From: Geothrix sp.
Lineage (GTDB): Bacteria; Acidobacteriota; Holophagae; Holophagales; Holophagaceae
Length of the DNA: 64,000 bases
Assembly (NCBI GenBank): GCA_019449415.1
Contig: JAGRPP010000026.1
Span: 1-64,000 of the forward strand
Direction of reading: 5' to 3'
Shown one piece after another: positions 8,848-16,609 of the stretch. The position numbers and the translations under genes are program-made. The notes beneath the pieces were generated by a model. That model searched no databases, was not told where the DNA came from, and saw nothing but the letters and a program-made list of their open reading frames with translations. Numbering within the stretch: position 1 is the first letter of the stretch; each line of letters starts with the position of its first letter.

Positions 8848-10419
8848 TCAAGCGCCCATCCGCTTGATGACCACCAGCGTCACATCGTCCCGGAAGCGCC
8901 CCTCTCCCAGGTGCTGGAAGGCCTCCACCAGCAGGGCCTCGAACAGCTCGTCCGCCCCGGCATGGGGGCGACGGAGGACCACCTCGGCCAGGGGACCGTC
9001 GCTCAGTTCTTCCCCGGCGGCGTTCTCCGCCTCCACCAGGCCGTCCGTGAAGGCCACCAGCACATCGCCCAGTCCCATGGCCGCGCGGCCCTCCGCGAAC
9101 TTCACGCCCGGCAGCAGGCCCACCATGGGCCCGGTGGGGGATAGCCGCACGACCTCGCCGCCGGCCCGCACGAGCAGCGGCGGGTTTTGGCCCCCGTTCA
9201 CGAAGCGGAGATCGCCGGTCTGGGGGTTGAGGCTGGCCGCGAAGAGGGTCGTGTAGCGGTTGCCGTCCCGCACATCGTTCATGCGGCGGTTCAGGCGTTC
9301 CGCCAGCCGGCCCCAATGCTCCACCCGGGCATCGCCCATGGCCCTCAGAAACGCGGAGAGCTGGGTCATCATCATGGAGGCGGGCAGCCCCTTGCCGGAG
9401 ATGTCGCCCACGGCGATGTGGAGCCGGTCGCCCAGTTCCTCGTCTCGCGCCATCCACAGGTCGTAGAGGTCGCCACCCACGGCTTGGTAGGGCAGGTTCG
9501 CCGCGGCGCACTGCCAGCCGTCCGGCTCGGGCAGCTCCTTGGGGAGCAGGCTGCGCTGGATGTCCCGGGCAAGGTCCAGGTCCTTCTCCATGCGTCCCGC
9601 CTGGATGCGTGCCTCCCGCAGTTCGAGGCTCGACAGCTGGGAGGAGGTCAGGTTCAGCAGGGTGTGGAGGAACACCTCGTCATCGTCGGAGAGCTTCCCC
9701 ACGGCCGGATCGGCGGCATAGGCGAAGCCGTGGCTGTGGTTCTGGTCCAGCAGCTCCACCGCGTGCACCAGTCCCTTCGCCTCCACCAGCTCGTGCAGGC
9801 GGTCACCTTCGAGCGCTTCCGGCACCTGGCCCAGCCCTTTCGCGTGCAGCACCACCCCCTGGGCATCCACCACCAGGAGCCGCATGATCCGGAACTCGCC
9901 CATGAGCGTGTTGGCCATGAGCCGTACCAGGTCGTGCCGGGTCTCCACCTCGCCCAGGTTGCGGGTGAGCTCGAACACGGTGTTGAGGCGGGAGAGCTGC
10001 AGGGCCAGGGCCTGGTTCTGGGTGCTCCGCACGGCCTCGGCCCGGCGCCAGGCCAGCAGGGGGGCCGAAATGGACAGCAGCAGGGGCACCGCGCCCGGCA
10101 GGTCGTCGGTCTTCAGCACCAGGTGGCCGTAGGTCTCGTCCCCGTACCGCCAGGGCAGCACCTGCCAGCCCTCACCGGGATGGGTGGGGAAGGCCGGTGC
10201 CGAGCCCCGCAGGAAGAGCCACCGCCCGCCGTCCCAGAGACCACCCTGGCCCGCCTTGGCGATGCCCATGGCCGTGATGCCCACCAGGTGGACCAGATCC
10301 TCCTCCGTCCCCTGCTCCGGGAAGGTCTCCAGGAAGTCGATGAGCGGAAGCAGCTCCTGCGCCCCCTCCGGGGTCTTCAGCGCCAGCTGGCGGAGGCGGT
10401 CGAAGGGGTTGGTCGGCAT
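8848..10419 (-). CDS. GAF-like/SpoIIE PP2C serine phosphatase (RsbU-type)
   Basis: A 523-residue protein. Residues about 150-270 resemble a GAF sensor, a short coiled coil (ARIQAGRMEKDLDLARDIQR, 270-289) follows, and residues 300-520 are a SpoIIE phosphatase with GGDLYD (315-320) and VGDISGKG (337-344), the metal-binding Asp motifs. Such enzymes dephosphorylate a STAS antagonist to trigger partner switching. The predicted antagonist and kinase are encoded directly upstream, so this is probably the activating phosphatase of that module. Confidence 0.92.
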   Translation of the reverse strand: MPTNPFDRLRQLALKTPEGAQELLPLIDFLETFPEQGTEEDLVHLVGITAMGIAKAGQGGLWDGGRWLFLRGSAPAFPTHPGEGWQVLPWRYGDETYGHLVLKTDDLPGAVPLLLSISAPLLAWRRAEAVRSTQNQALALQLSRLNTVFELTRNLGEVETRHDLVRLMANTLMGEFRIMRLLVVDAQGVVLHAKGLGQVPEALEGDRLHELVEAKGLVHAVELLDQNHSHGFAYAADPAVGKLSDDDEVFLHTLLNLTSSQLSSLELREARIQAGRMEKDLDLARDIQRSLLPKELPEPDGWQCAAANLPYQAVGGDLYDLWMARDEELGDRLHIAVGDISGKGLPASMMMTQLSAFLRAMGDARVEHWGRLAERLNRRMNDVRDGNRYTTLFAASLNPQTGDLRFVNGGQNPPLLVRAGGEVVRLSPTGPMVGLLPGVKFAEGRAAMGLGDVLVAFTDGLVEAENAAGEELSDGPLAEVVLRRPHAGADELFEALLVEAFQHLGEGRFRDDVTLVVIKRMGA

Positions 10420-10438
10420 GGCGGATGAACCGTGCGGT

Positions 10439-10864
10439 TCAGCTGATCTTCTTGATCAGGCAGCACTCGTTCCGGCCGGAGGCCTCGTCCGCCTTGAACT
10501 GGACCTCGTCCATGAAGCGGCTCATGAGCAGCAGTCCCAGGCCCCCCTTCCGCGGATGCTTGATGTATTCCTTGGGATCCGGCAGCACCATCTGGTCGCT
10601 GCGGATGCCCTGCCCGGAATGCAGAATGTGGATCTCCAGAGCCTGTTCCGTGAAGCGCAGCTCCAGTTCCACCGTGTGCTCGCCTTCGCCGTGATAGGCG
10701 TGGAGGATCACATTGGTCACCGCCTCGTCCACGGCGATGCTCACCTTGGCCGCGGCGGCGTCATCGAGCCCGGCCACCAGCGAGGCCCGCTTGGCCAGGC
10801 CGGTCACGAGATTCAGATAGCGGGTCTGGCTCGGAATGACGAGCTTGAACTGGGCGTGGTCCAT
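10439..10864 (-). CDS. Anti-sigma-factor-type ATP-binding serine kinase (RsbW/BtrW-like)
   Basis: A 141-residue GHKL ATPase domain: the N-box is seen in VDEAVTNVILHAYHG and the lid/G2 region in KGGLGLLLM. Proteins of this family bind a sigma factor or another client and phosphorylate the STAS partner. The ATG is used here; a GTG 12 bases upstream has better spacing from GGAAGG and would add four residues. It lies between the STAS and phosphatase genes. No sigma factor is encoded nearby. Confidence 0.9.
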   Translation of the reverse strand: MDHAQFKLVIPSQTRYLNLVTGLAKRASLVAGLDDAAAAKVSIAVDEAVTNVILHAYHGEGEHTVELELRFTEQALEIHILHSGQGIRSDQMVLPDPKEYIKHPRKGGLGLLLMSRFMDEVQFKADEASGRNECCLIKKIS

Positions 10865-10878
10865 CTTTGCCGCCACGA

Positions 10879-11238
10879 TCAGCCCTTCCGCTCCGGCGTG
10901 GTCGCCGCCAGAGCCTGATCCTCGTTGCCAAAGACCCGGTAGAGCTGGGTGAACCCCAGGGTGTCGAAGATCGCGAAGACATTGTCCTGGAGGTTGGACA
11001 GCAGGATGTCTCCGTCGTGCTCCCGGACCGTCTCGATGAGGCCCATGATGGCGCCCAGGCCGGCCGAGCTGATGTAGTTGAGGTCCTTGCAGTTGAGCAG
11101 GATGGTGTAGTGGCCGTTCTGGACCAGGTTCTCCAGGGCCTCCTCGAATTCCCGCACGGTGTGGGCATTGATGAACCCGGCCGGGAGGAGCACCGACACG
11201 CCCTCGACCTGCCTCACCGCAATGGAAAGATCCGCCAT
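10879..11238 (-). CDS. STAS-domain anti-sigma factor antagonist
   Basis: A 119-residue SpoIIAA/RsbV-type protein. The phosphorylation loop is LNYISSAGLG, with Ser58 the likely phospho-acceptor by comparison with SpoIIAA. The ATG is preceded by GGAG. It is the first gene of the leftward partner-switching set; its upstream region is shared with the divergent gene at 11355. Confidence 0.9.
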   Translation of the reverse strand: MADLSIAVRQVEGVSVLLPAGFINAHTVREFEEALENLVQNGHYTILLNCKDLNYISSAGLGAIMGLIETVREHDGDILLSNLQDNVFAIFDTLGFTQLYRVFGNEDQALAATTPERKG

Positions 11239-11354
11239 CCGCCATCTCCAAGGAACCTGGGCCATCCTATCGGTTCCCTCGGGTAATTGCCAGCGGGCGG
11301 GATTCCGGCCTGAAGTGGGATACCCTGAACCCGAATCCTCTTCCGAGCCCACCG

Positions 11355-12425
11355 ATGAGCGACCCCAGCCCCGCGGACCAGCCTCCCCACGACGCACTCC
11401 GGAGCGAGCTGGAGACCTGGCTGAACCAGCAGAACCAGGTCCTTCTCGAGGAAGTGATCGCCACCTGGCAGGGTGCCGTGGCCCGTTTCCGCCCGGATGA
11501 GGCCCTCCTCGACCGGCTCCGCGGGGCGATTCCGCCCCCCCCTCGGTTCGAAGCGCCCCTGGCGAGCCCGACCGGCGTCGCCGATCAGTCCCTCGCCTCG
11601 GCCCTCGACCTCGTGGAAGGAGCCACCTCCCAGGGTGACCTGCTCAAGCGCCTCCTGGACGCCCTCGTGCCGCTGGTGGAGCGCAGCGCTCTCTTCGTCC
11701 TCAAGCAGGGATTGGCCTCGCTCTATGCCCACCGAGGATTCGAGGCCGGGGCGCCCCTCAGGCCCGGGGCCGTGGTCCCACCGCCGGACCTGGAATCCGT
11801 CATTCAGGGCCTCGGCCGGTCCCTCCGGAAGAAGGGCCCCGGATACGCCGCCCTGCTCGGCCCCCTCAGCCCTTTCGAGGCCGCGGACATGGCCATCCTC
11901 CCCCTGCGCCACAAGCGGAAGACTGTGGCCCTGCTGCTGGTGGACAGCGGGCTCCGCCAGGGGCTGGATCACCCCGAGTTCGTGCGGGCGTTGGTGCTGG
12001 CCGCCTCCGCCACCCTGGCTTCCCTGGCCGCGGGGAAGGAGGATCCCTCCCACACCCAGCCGGGCACCTCTCCTGGCACCTCGCCGGGCATCTCCTCCGC
12101 CAGCGCCCCCACCCAGGTCGTGCCCGAATCCATCGGCGCCGCGCCGCCCCAGGCACTGGATCCGAGGACCCGGGCCGCCGCCGAGCGCCTGGCCCGGGTC
12201 CTCGTCGACGATGTGGAACTGTATTTTCCTGAGAAAGTCGCCCAGGCCCGGGCGAAGGGAAACCTCTACCGCCTGCTCCGGGACGAGCTGGAGCGGAGCC
12301 GGGCCACCTTCGTGGACCGCTTCGGGGAATCAATCGAGGTTCAGCACCGGATTTTCACCAGCACCGTCATCCACCACCTGTGCGAAGGCGATGCCTCCAA
12401 GCTCGGAGAGGCCCCCTGGGCCTAG
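11355..12425 (+). CDS. Hypothetical protein with GAF-like centre
   Basis: A 356-residue protein I do not recognise by name. Residues about 75-215 have the order of a degenerate GAF domain (LVEGATSQGDLLKRLLDALV, VERSALFVLKQG, ILPLRHKRKTVALLLVDS). A Ser/Thr/Pro/Gly-rich linker (about 220-260) leads to a helical C-terminus (AERLARVLVDDVELYFPEKV, LERSRATFVDRFG). It is divergent from the STAS operon and is followed by the FYDLN protein. Confidence 0.7.
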   Translation: MSDPSPADQPPHDALRSELETWLNQQNQVLLEEVIATWQGAVARFRPDEALLDRLRGAIPPPPRFEAPLASPTGVADQSLASALDLVEGATSQGDLLKRLLDALVPLVERSALFVLKQGLASLYAHRGFEAGAPLRPGAVVPPPDLESVIQGLGRSLRKKGPGYAALLGPLSPFEAADMAILPLRHKRKTVALLLVDSGLRQGLDHPEFVRALVLAASATLASLAAGKEDPSHTQPGTSPGTSPGISSASAPTQVVPESIGAAPPQALDPRTRAAAERLARVLVDDVELYFPEKVAQARAKGNLYRLLRDELERSRATFVDRFGESIEVQHRIFTSTVIHHLCEGDASKLGEAPWA

Positions 12426-12506
12426 CCGCCCCGCAAGAGGTTGGTGACAACCGGAGTTGACTCTGGTAGAACCTTGTTCCTTTGGGTACGGACGAGGAAC
12501 GAGTCA

Positions 12507-12800
12507 ATGGCGAATCTTGGCAAGAAATTCACATGTTTCCAGTGCGCGGCGAAGTTTTACGACTTCGGAAAGCCGGAGGCGCTGTGCCCCAAGTGCGGCG
12601 CGAACCAGAAGGCGGCCCCCGCCAAGCCCCGCGCCGTGAAGAAGGAAAAGAGCGTGCATGTCATCGAGGACGACTTCGCGGCCGAGCCTGAAGCCGAGAA
12701 CCTCGAAGAGGCTTTCAGCGAGACCGGCGTGCCCATCGAGCGCGGCCGCGGGGAAGGCTTCGATCCCGGCGACCTGCGCATGGACGACTACGACGAGTAG
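12507..12800 (+). CDS. FYDLN-acid (TIGR02300-like) zinc-ribbon protein
   Basis: A 97-residue protein. The N-terminal zinc ribbon has CFQC and CPKC knuckles around FYDFGKPEALCPKCG, followed by a Lys-rich patch and an acidic C-terminus ending DDYDE, matching the TIGR02300 'FYDLN acid' family. The function of the family is unknown. The start is the ATG after GAGG; the frame extends 22 codons upstream without a ribosome site. Confidence 0.85.
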   Translation: MANLGKKFTCFQCAAKFYDFGKPEALCPKCGANQKAAPAKPRAVKKEKSVHVIEDDFAAEPEAENLEEAFSETGVPIERGRGEGFDPGDLRMDDYDE

Positions 12801-12807
12801 CGAACCC

Positions 12808-12860
12808 CGCCGGATCACGAGCAAGGCTGCCCAAGCAGCCTGCGCAGTGAGGATCCGGCG
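12808..12860. repeat. Nested inverted repeat (structured RNA or terminator)
   Basis: An outer 9-base pair of arms (cgccggatc at 12808-12816, gatccggcg at 12852-12860) encloses an inner perfect 7-base hairpin (aggctgc, loop ccaa, gcagcct). It fills most of the 81-base gap between the FYDLN gene and adenosine deaminase and ends about 20 bases before the latter's GTG. No U-run follows. It may end the upstream transcript or form a leader structure. Confidence 0.55.
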
Positions 12861-12881
12861 AGCGGTGAGCATAATGTCCAA

Positions 12882-13817
12882 GTGAGCTCCGCCGCCCCCT
12901 TTCCTCTCGTTGACCGTCACACCCATCTGGAGGGTTCCCTCGATCCCGCCTGGGTCCGAGGTGAGGCCGAGCGCCGCGGGCTGCCGCTGCCCGGACCTCT
13001 GGAAGCCCTGTGGTCGGGTGGTTCCGTTCCCTTCCCCGGCTTCATCGAGGCCTTCCTCTTCGGCGCTGCGCTGCTAGACAGTCGCGAGGCCGTGCGCGAG
13101 GCCACCCTGGCCGCGGCTCGGCGCACGCGAGCGGCCGGAGGCACGGGATTCGACCTCTGGGTCTCGCCCCACTTCCTGGTGGTCCACCGCGGCCAGATCA
13201 GCCTCGATGCCTTCTGGCACGGGCTGGAGGACGGGCTGGCCGAGGCCCGCGCATGGGGTCTGCGGAGCGCCGTGGTGGTGGATGCCGTGAACCACTTCGG
13301 CCCCCAGCATGGCCACGCGGTTCTCGACCTCGTGCTGCCAGACCTCCCGGCCTTCGTGAAGGGCTTCTCCACCGGCGGCCTGGAGGGCTGCCCCTTCCGG
13401 GACTGGGCCCCTGTCTTCGACCGGGCCCGGGCCGCGGGCCTCCGTATCGCGGCCCATGCGGGCGAGAACGGACCGGGAGCCCATGTCCGCGAGGCCATCC
13501 TGGAGGGCGGCGTGGCCCGCATCGTCCACGGCATCCGGGCCGATGACGCCACCTTGGAACTGCTGGCGGACCGCCGCATCCCCGTCGACATCTGCCCCAG
13601 CTCCAACCAGGCCCTCGCCGCCGATGTGAGCCCCCACCCTCTGCCCCGGATGCTCGAGGCCGGCGTGCGTTGCGCCCTGGGCACCGACGATCCGGGCGTC
13701 ATCCCCTGCGACCTGGGAACCGAAGCCGAGGCCGCCCGGCGCATGGGCCTGGACGAGGCCGCCCTGGCCACCCTCCGGCGGAACGGGGCCGAAGATGCCT
13801 GGTGCCTCGAGGCCTGA
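12882..13817 (+). CDS. add: Adenosine deaminase family protein
   Basis: A 311-residue amidohydrolase-fold protein. Zinc-site and catalytic motifs are in order: HTHLEGS (13-19), HAGENG, SSNQAL and GTDDP. It should deaminate adenosine or a related purine in salvage; the narrower family (Add versus adenine or other deaminases) cannot be fixed by eye. The start is GTG; there is no ATG in a sensible place. The stop codon touches the first copy of a long direct repeat. Confidence 0.88.
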   Translation: MSSAAPFPLVDRHTHLEGSLDPAWVRGEAERRGLPLPGPLEALWSGGSVPFPGFIEAFLFGAALLDSREAVREATLAAARRTRAAGGTGFDLWVSPHFLVVHRGQISLDAFWHGLEDGLAEARAWGLRSAVVVDAVNHFGPQHGHAVLDLVLPDLPAFVKGFSTGGLEGCPFRDWAPVFDRARAAGLRIAAHAGENGPGAHVREAILEGGVARIVHGIRADDATLELLADRRIPVDICPSSNQALAADVSPHPLPRMLEAGVRCALGTDDPGVIPCDLGTEAEAARRMGLDEAALATLRRNGAEDAWCLEA

Positions 13818-13880
13818 GCCAACCCAGGGGTCGAAGCCGCCGGGCGATCCAAGTAGACTTAGCGGATTCGGTGCGCGCCC
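13817..13880. repeat. Direct repeat, copy A (tRNA leader duplicate)
   Basis: A 64-base segment nearly identical to copy B at 13987-14049, with one indel and a few substitutions near tagact. It begins at the adenosine deaminase stop codon and ends in gtgcgcgccc, the bases that in copy B run into tRNA-Arg. It contains the same promoter-like tcgaag-N17-tagact. Confidence 0.9.
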
Positions 13881-13912
13881 GGCTCCGGCCTCCGCGAGCG
13901 GGGCGAGCGGGA

Positions 13913-13934
13913 GGACGCGCCAGAGGGCGCGTCC
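13913..13934. repeat. Perfect hairpin between tRNA leader repeats
   Basis: Nine-base arms ggacgcgcc/ggcgcgtcc with a four-base loop (agag). It lies between the two leader copies and has no T-run. Confidence 0.6.
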
Positions 13935-13950
13935 GATAGGCCACGGGCGA

Positions 13951-13990
13951 GGCTGGATAGAGCCTTCAGCATCCGGCGCTCTATCCAGCC
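13951..13990. repeat. Inverted repeat resembling the tRNA-Arg D-arm
   Basis: Perfect 13-base arms ggctggatagagc and gctctatccagcc flank a 14-base loop. The left arm shares gctggatagagc with the D-arm of tRNA-Arg just downstream, suggesting a decayed tRNA fragment; the hairpin could also stop transcription from copy A. Confidence 0.6.
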
Positions 13991-14049
13991 AACCCAGGGG
14001 TCGAAGCCGCCGGGCGATCCAGGTAGACTAGGGGATTCGGTGCGCGCCC
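13987..14049. repeat. Direct repeat, copy B (leader of tRNA-Arg)
   Basis: A 63-base second copy of the repeat at 13817. Its final six bases (gcgccc) are the first six bases of tRNA-Arg. Confidence 0.9.
14001..14029 (+). promoter_or_regulatory. Candidate tRNA promoter
   Basis: tcgaag, 17 bases, tagact: a sigma70-like pair whose expected start point lies a few bases before the tRNA-Arg 5' end at 14044. The same arrangement is in repeat copy A (13831-13859). No better promoter is visible. Confidence 0.5.
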
Positions 14050-14120
14050 ATAGCTCAGCTGGATAGAGCATCAGGCTTCGAACCTGAGGGTCGGGCGTTC
14101 GAGTCGCTCTGGGCGCACCA
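14044..14120 (+). tRNA. tRNA-Arg (anticodon TCG)
   Basis: A 77-base cloverleaf with acceptor arms GCGCCCA/TGGGCGC, D-arm GCTC..GAGC, anticodon stem TCAGG/CCTGA around loop CTTCGAA (anticodon TCG), T-loop TTCGAGT and encoded CCA. It decodes CGA and related Arg codons. Confidence 0.95.
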
Positions 14121-14143
14121 CCGGTTTGACAATTCGGTTTTTT

Positions 14144-14228
14144 GCGAGCGTGGCGGAACTGGTAGACGCACTGGATTTAGGTTCCAGCGGTTCACACCGT
14201 GTCGGTTCGAGTCCGACCGTTCGCACCA
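14144..14228 (+). tRNA. tRNA-Leu (anticodon TAG)
   Basis: An 85-base class II tRNA: acceptor GCGAGCG/CGTTCGC with one G-T pair, anticodon stem CTGGA/TCCAG around TTTAGGT (anticodon TAG), a long variable arm, T-loop TTCGAGT and encoded CCA. It starts 23 bases after tRNA-Arg, so the two are probably co-transcribed. Confidence 0.95.
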
Positions 14229-14257
14229 CTCCGAAATCGCCTGCGGCGATTTCGGAG
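14229..14257 (+). terminator. Hairpin after tRNA-Leu
   Basis: Thirteen-base perfect arms (ctccgaaatcgcc/ggcgatttcggag) with a 3-base loop immediately follow the CCA end. No U-run is present, so termination may be Rho-assisted, or the stem may protect or process the tRNA 3' end before tig. Confidence 0.6.
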
Positions 14258-14312
14258 CATGGAAATAGAAAGCCGAATGATCCCCGAGCCATTACCGCAT
14301 CACGGAGCCTCC

Positions 14313-15935
14313 ATGTCCGCCACCCTGCACCACCAGTCCCCCACCCGGAAAGCCGTCGAAGTCACGGTGCCCGCCTCCGAAGTGAGCGCCGTCTTCAACG
14401 AGGTGGTGGCGAAGATCGCGCCGCAGGTCCGCATTCCCGGCTTCCGCCCCGGCAAGGCCCCCCGGCCCGTGCTCATGCAGCGCTACGCCCGCGAGATCCA
14501 GTCCGATGTGGCCCAGCAGCTCGTCGAGAAGCACTTCTGGAAGGCTGCCCAGGAAGCGGGCGCCCTGCCCATCTCCCACCCCTCCCTGGAGAAGCTGGAC
14601 CTGAAGGAAGGCGCCGATGCGGTCTTCCGCGCCCAGTTCGATGTCGCTCCCGACATCGAACTTCCCGACTACAAGTCCCTGGTCCTGACCAAGAAGAAGC
14701 GCGCCATCGACGAAGCCACTCTGGATGAGCACATCGAGGGCCTCCGCCAGCGGGCCACCAAGTTCCTCCCCGTGGAAGACGGCGCCGTGGCTCAGGGTCT
14801 CATCGCCACCTGCGACATCCGCGTGAAGCCCCAGGGCCTGAAGGCCCAGACCTACCAGGATCAGGTGCTGGAGATCGATGCGACCCGTCCCTTCGACGCC
14901 CAGCTGGTGGGCCTCAAGAGCGACGAGAAGAAGGCCTTCACGCTGACCCACCCCGCCGACGACGCCAACACCGTCCTGGCGGGCAAGACGCTGGCCTACG
15001 AGGTGCATGTCAAGGACATCCGCCGCAAGGAAGTGCCCGTGGTGGGCGATGAGTTCGCCAAGGATCTGGGCGCCTTCGAGAACCTCGAGGCCCTGAAGAC
15101 CGCCGTGAGGAAGGATCTGGAGGAGGCCACCGAGCGCGACGCCATGGCCCGCCTGCAGGCCACCATGCTGGACACCCTGCTGGATGCCGCGCCCTTCGAG
15201 GTGCCCCGTTCCATGGTGGGGCTGCAGCTCGATGACTACTGCCAGGAGTTCGCCCAGCATGTCGCCCGCCAGGGCATGGACCCCAAGAAGGTGAACTGGC
15301 AGGCCTACCGCCAGTACCGCCTGAACGATGCCGAGCGCGCCGTCCGCAGCGGCTACCTCCTGCAGGCCATCGGCAACGCCGAGTCCATCGAAGTGCCCGA
15401 GGCCGACATCGACGCCGAGATCCGCACCTTCATGGCCGAGAACCAGATCCAGCAGCCCTTCGACGCCTTCAAGGCCGAGCTCGAGCGCCGTGGCAACGCC
15501 ACGGAGATCAAGGGCCGCCTGCGCACCGACCGGATCTTCGACCACCTGCTCACCACCGCCACCGTCACGGAGGAACTGCTCGACAAGGCCGCCTTCGAGG
15601 CCCTGGTCGAGCTGGAGCGCAAGCGCGAGGCCGGGATTCCCGTGAACCGCTTCGATGCCGGCGGCCTGGAGGGTGGCGACCTCGAGAACCAGGAGGGCGG
15701 CGAGCCCGCCGCCGTGGCGCCCGCGGGCCATGTCCACGGCCCCGACTGTGACCATGATCACGAGGACGAGGCGGAAGCCCCCAAGCCGAAGAAGAAGGCC
15801 GCCAAGAAGGCCGAAGAGCCCGTCGAGGAGAAGCCCAAGAAGGCCGCCAAGGCTAAGGAACCCGCGACCGAGGAAAAGGCTGGGGAAAAGGCCGAGGACA
15901 AGCCCAAGGCCAAGAAGCCCGCGGCCAAGAAGTAG
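14313..15935 (+). CDS. tig: Trigger factor with extended His- and Lys-rich tail
   Basis: A 540-residue ribosome-associated chaperone/peptidyl-prolyl isomerase (E. coli 432). The ribosome-binding domain carries [12 protein letters not shown] near residues 45-55, then a central FKBP-type domain ([16 protein letters not shown] region) and the helical C-domain. The last 85-90 residues are extra: [14 protein letters not shown], then a long Lys/Ala/Glu/Pro tail ending [11 protein letters not shown]. The start ATG has GGAG five bases upstream. tig is followed by clpP as in many bacteria, but a terminator separates them. Confidence 0.95.
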   Translation: MSATLHHQSPTRKAVEVTVPASEVSAVFNEVVAKIAPQVRIPGFRPGKAPRPVLMQRYAREIQSDVAQQLVEKHFWKAAQEAGALPISHPSLEKLDLKEGADAVFRAQFDVAPDIELPDYKSLVLTKKKRAIDEATLDEHIEGLRQRATKFLPVEDGAVAQGLIATCDIRVKPQGLKAQTYQDQVLEIDATRPFDAQLVGLKSDEKKAFTLTHPADDANTVLAGKTLAYEVHVKDIRRKEVPVVGDEFAKDLGAFENLEALKTAVRKDLEEATERDAMARLQATMLDTLLDAAPFEVPRSMVGLQLDDYCQEFAQHVARQGMDPKKVNWQAYRQYRLNDAERAVRSGYLLQAIGNAESIEVPEADIDAEIRTFMAENQIQQPFDAFKAELERRGNATEIKGRLRTDRIFDHLLTTATVTEELLDKAAFEALVELERKREAGIPVNRFDAGGLEGGDLENQEGGEPAAVAPAGHVHGPDCDHDHEDEAEAPKPKKKAAKKAEEPVEEKPKKAAKAKEPATEEKAGEKAEDKPKAKKPAAKK

Positions 15936-15957
15936 CCGTCTGCGCGATCTCCATGCG

Positions 15958-15986
15958 GAAGGCGCCTGCGGGCGCCTTCTTGCTTT
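15958..15986 (+). terminator. Rho-independent terminator after tig
   Basis: Nine-base arms gaaggcgcc/ggcgccttc with a 4-base loop are followed by ttgcttt. It lies between tig and clpP, 26 bases before the clpP ATG, so clpP either has read-through expression or a promoter inside tig. Confidence 0.75.
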
Positions 15987-16012
15987 ATCCTGAAACTTCA
16001 GCCGGAGGGCCC

Positions 16013-16609
16013 ATGCCCAGCAGCTACTATCCCCCCATCGTCATCGAGCAGACGCCCCGCGGTGAGCGCAGCTACGACATCTACTCGCGCCTGCTGAAAG
16101 ACAACATCATCTTCCTGGGCACGGCCATCGACGACAATGTCGCCAACGCCATCGTGGCCCAGATGCTCTTCCTCGAGAGCGAGGACCCGGACAAGGACAT
16201 CCAGATCTACATCAACAGCCCCGGCGGCAGCGTCACGGCGGGCCTGGCCATCTACGACACCATGCAGTTCGTGAAGAACGACATCGTCACCTACTGCATC
16301 GGCCAGTGCGCCTCCATGGGCGCCCACCTGCTCGCCGCGGGCACCAAGGGCAAGCGCTTCGCCCTGCCCAACGCCCGCATCATGATCCACCAACCTTCGG
16401 GGGGCGCCCAGGGCCAGGCCACGGAGATCGAGATCACCTTCAAGGAGATCCAGCGCCTGAAGGAGAACCTCGCCGCCACCTTCGCCAAGCACACGGGCCA
16501 GCCCCTGAAGAAGGTCATGAAGGACATGGATCGCGACTTCTTCATGGGCGCCGAGGAAGCCCTGGAATACGGCATCGTGGACAAGGTCCTCTCCGAGCGG
16601 CCGGCCTGA
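16013..16609 (+). CDS. clpP: ATP-dependent Clp protease proteolytic subunit
   Basis: A 198-residue serine protease of normal length. The triad is Ser101 ([14 protein letters not shown]), His126 (MIHQPSGG) and Asp175 (MDRDFF). It forms the tetradecameric chamber that works with ClpX or ClpA. The ATG is preceded by GGAGG; the open frame extends upstream through the terminator and is not used. Its stop overlaps the hisC start as TGATG. clpX, usually the next gene, is not in this window. Confidence 0.97.
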   Translation: MPSSYYPPIVIEQTPRGERSYDIYSRLLKDNIIFLGTAIDDNVANAIVAQMLFLESEDPDKDIQIYINSPGGSVTAGLAIYDTMQFVKNDIVTYCIGQCASMGAHLLAAGTKGKRFALPNARIMIHQPSGGAQGQATEIEITFKEIQRLKENLAATFAKHTGQPLKKVMKDMDRDFFMGAEEALEYGIVDKVLSERPA

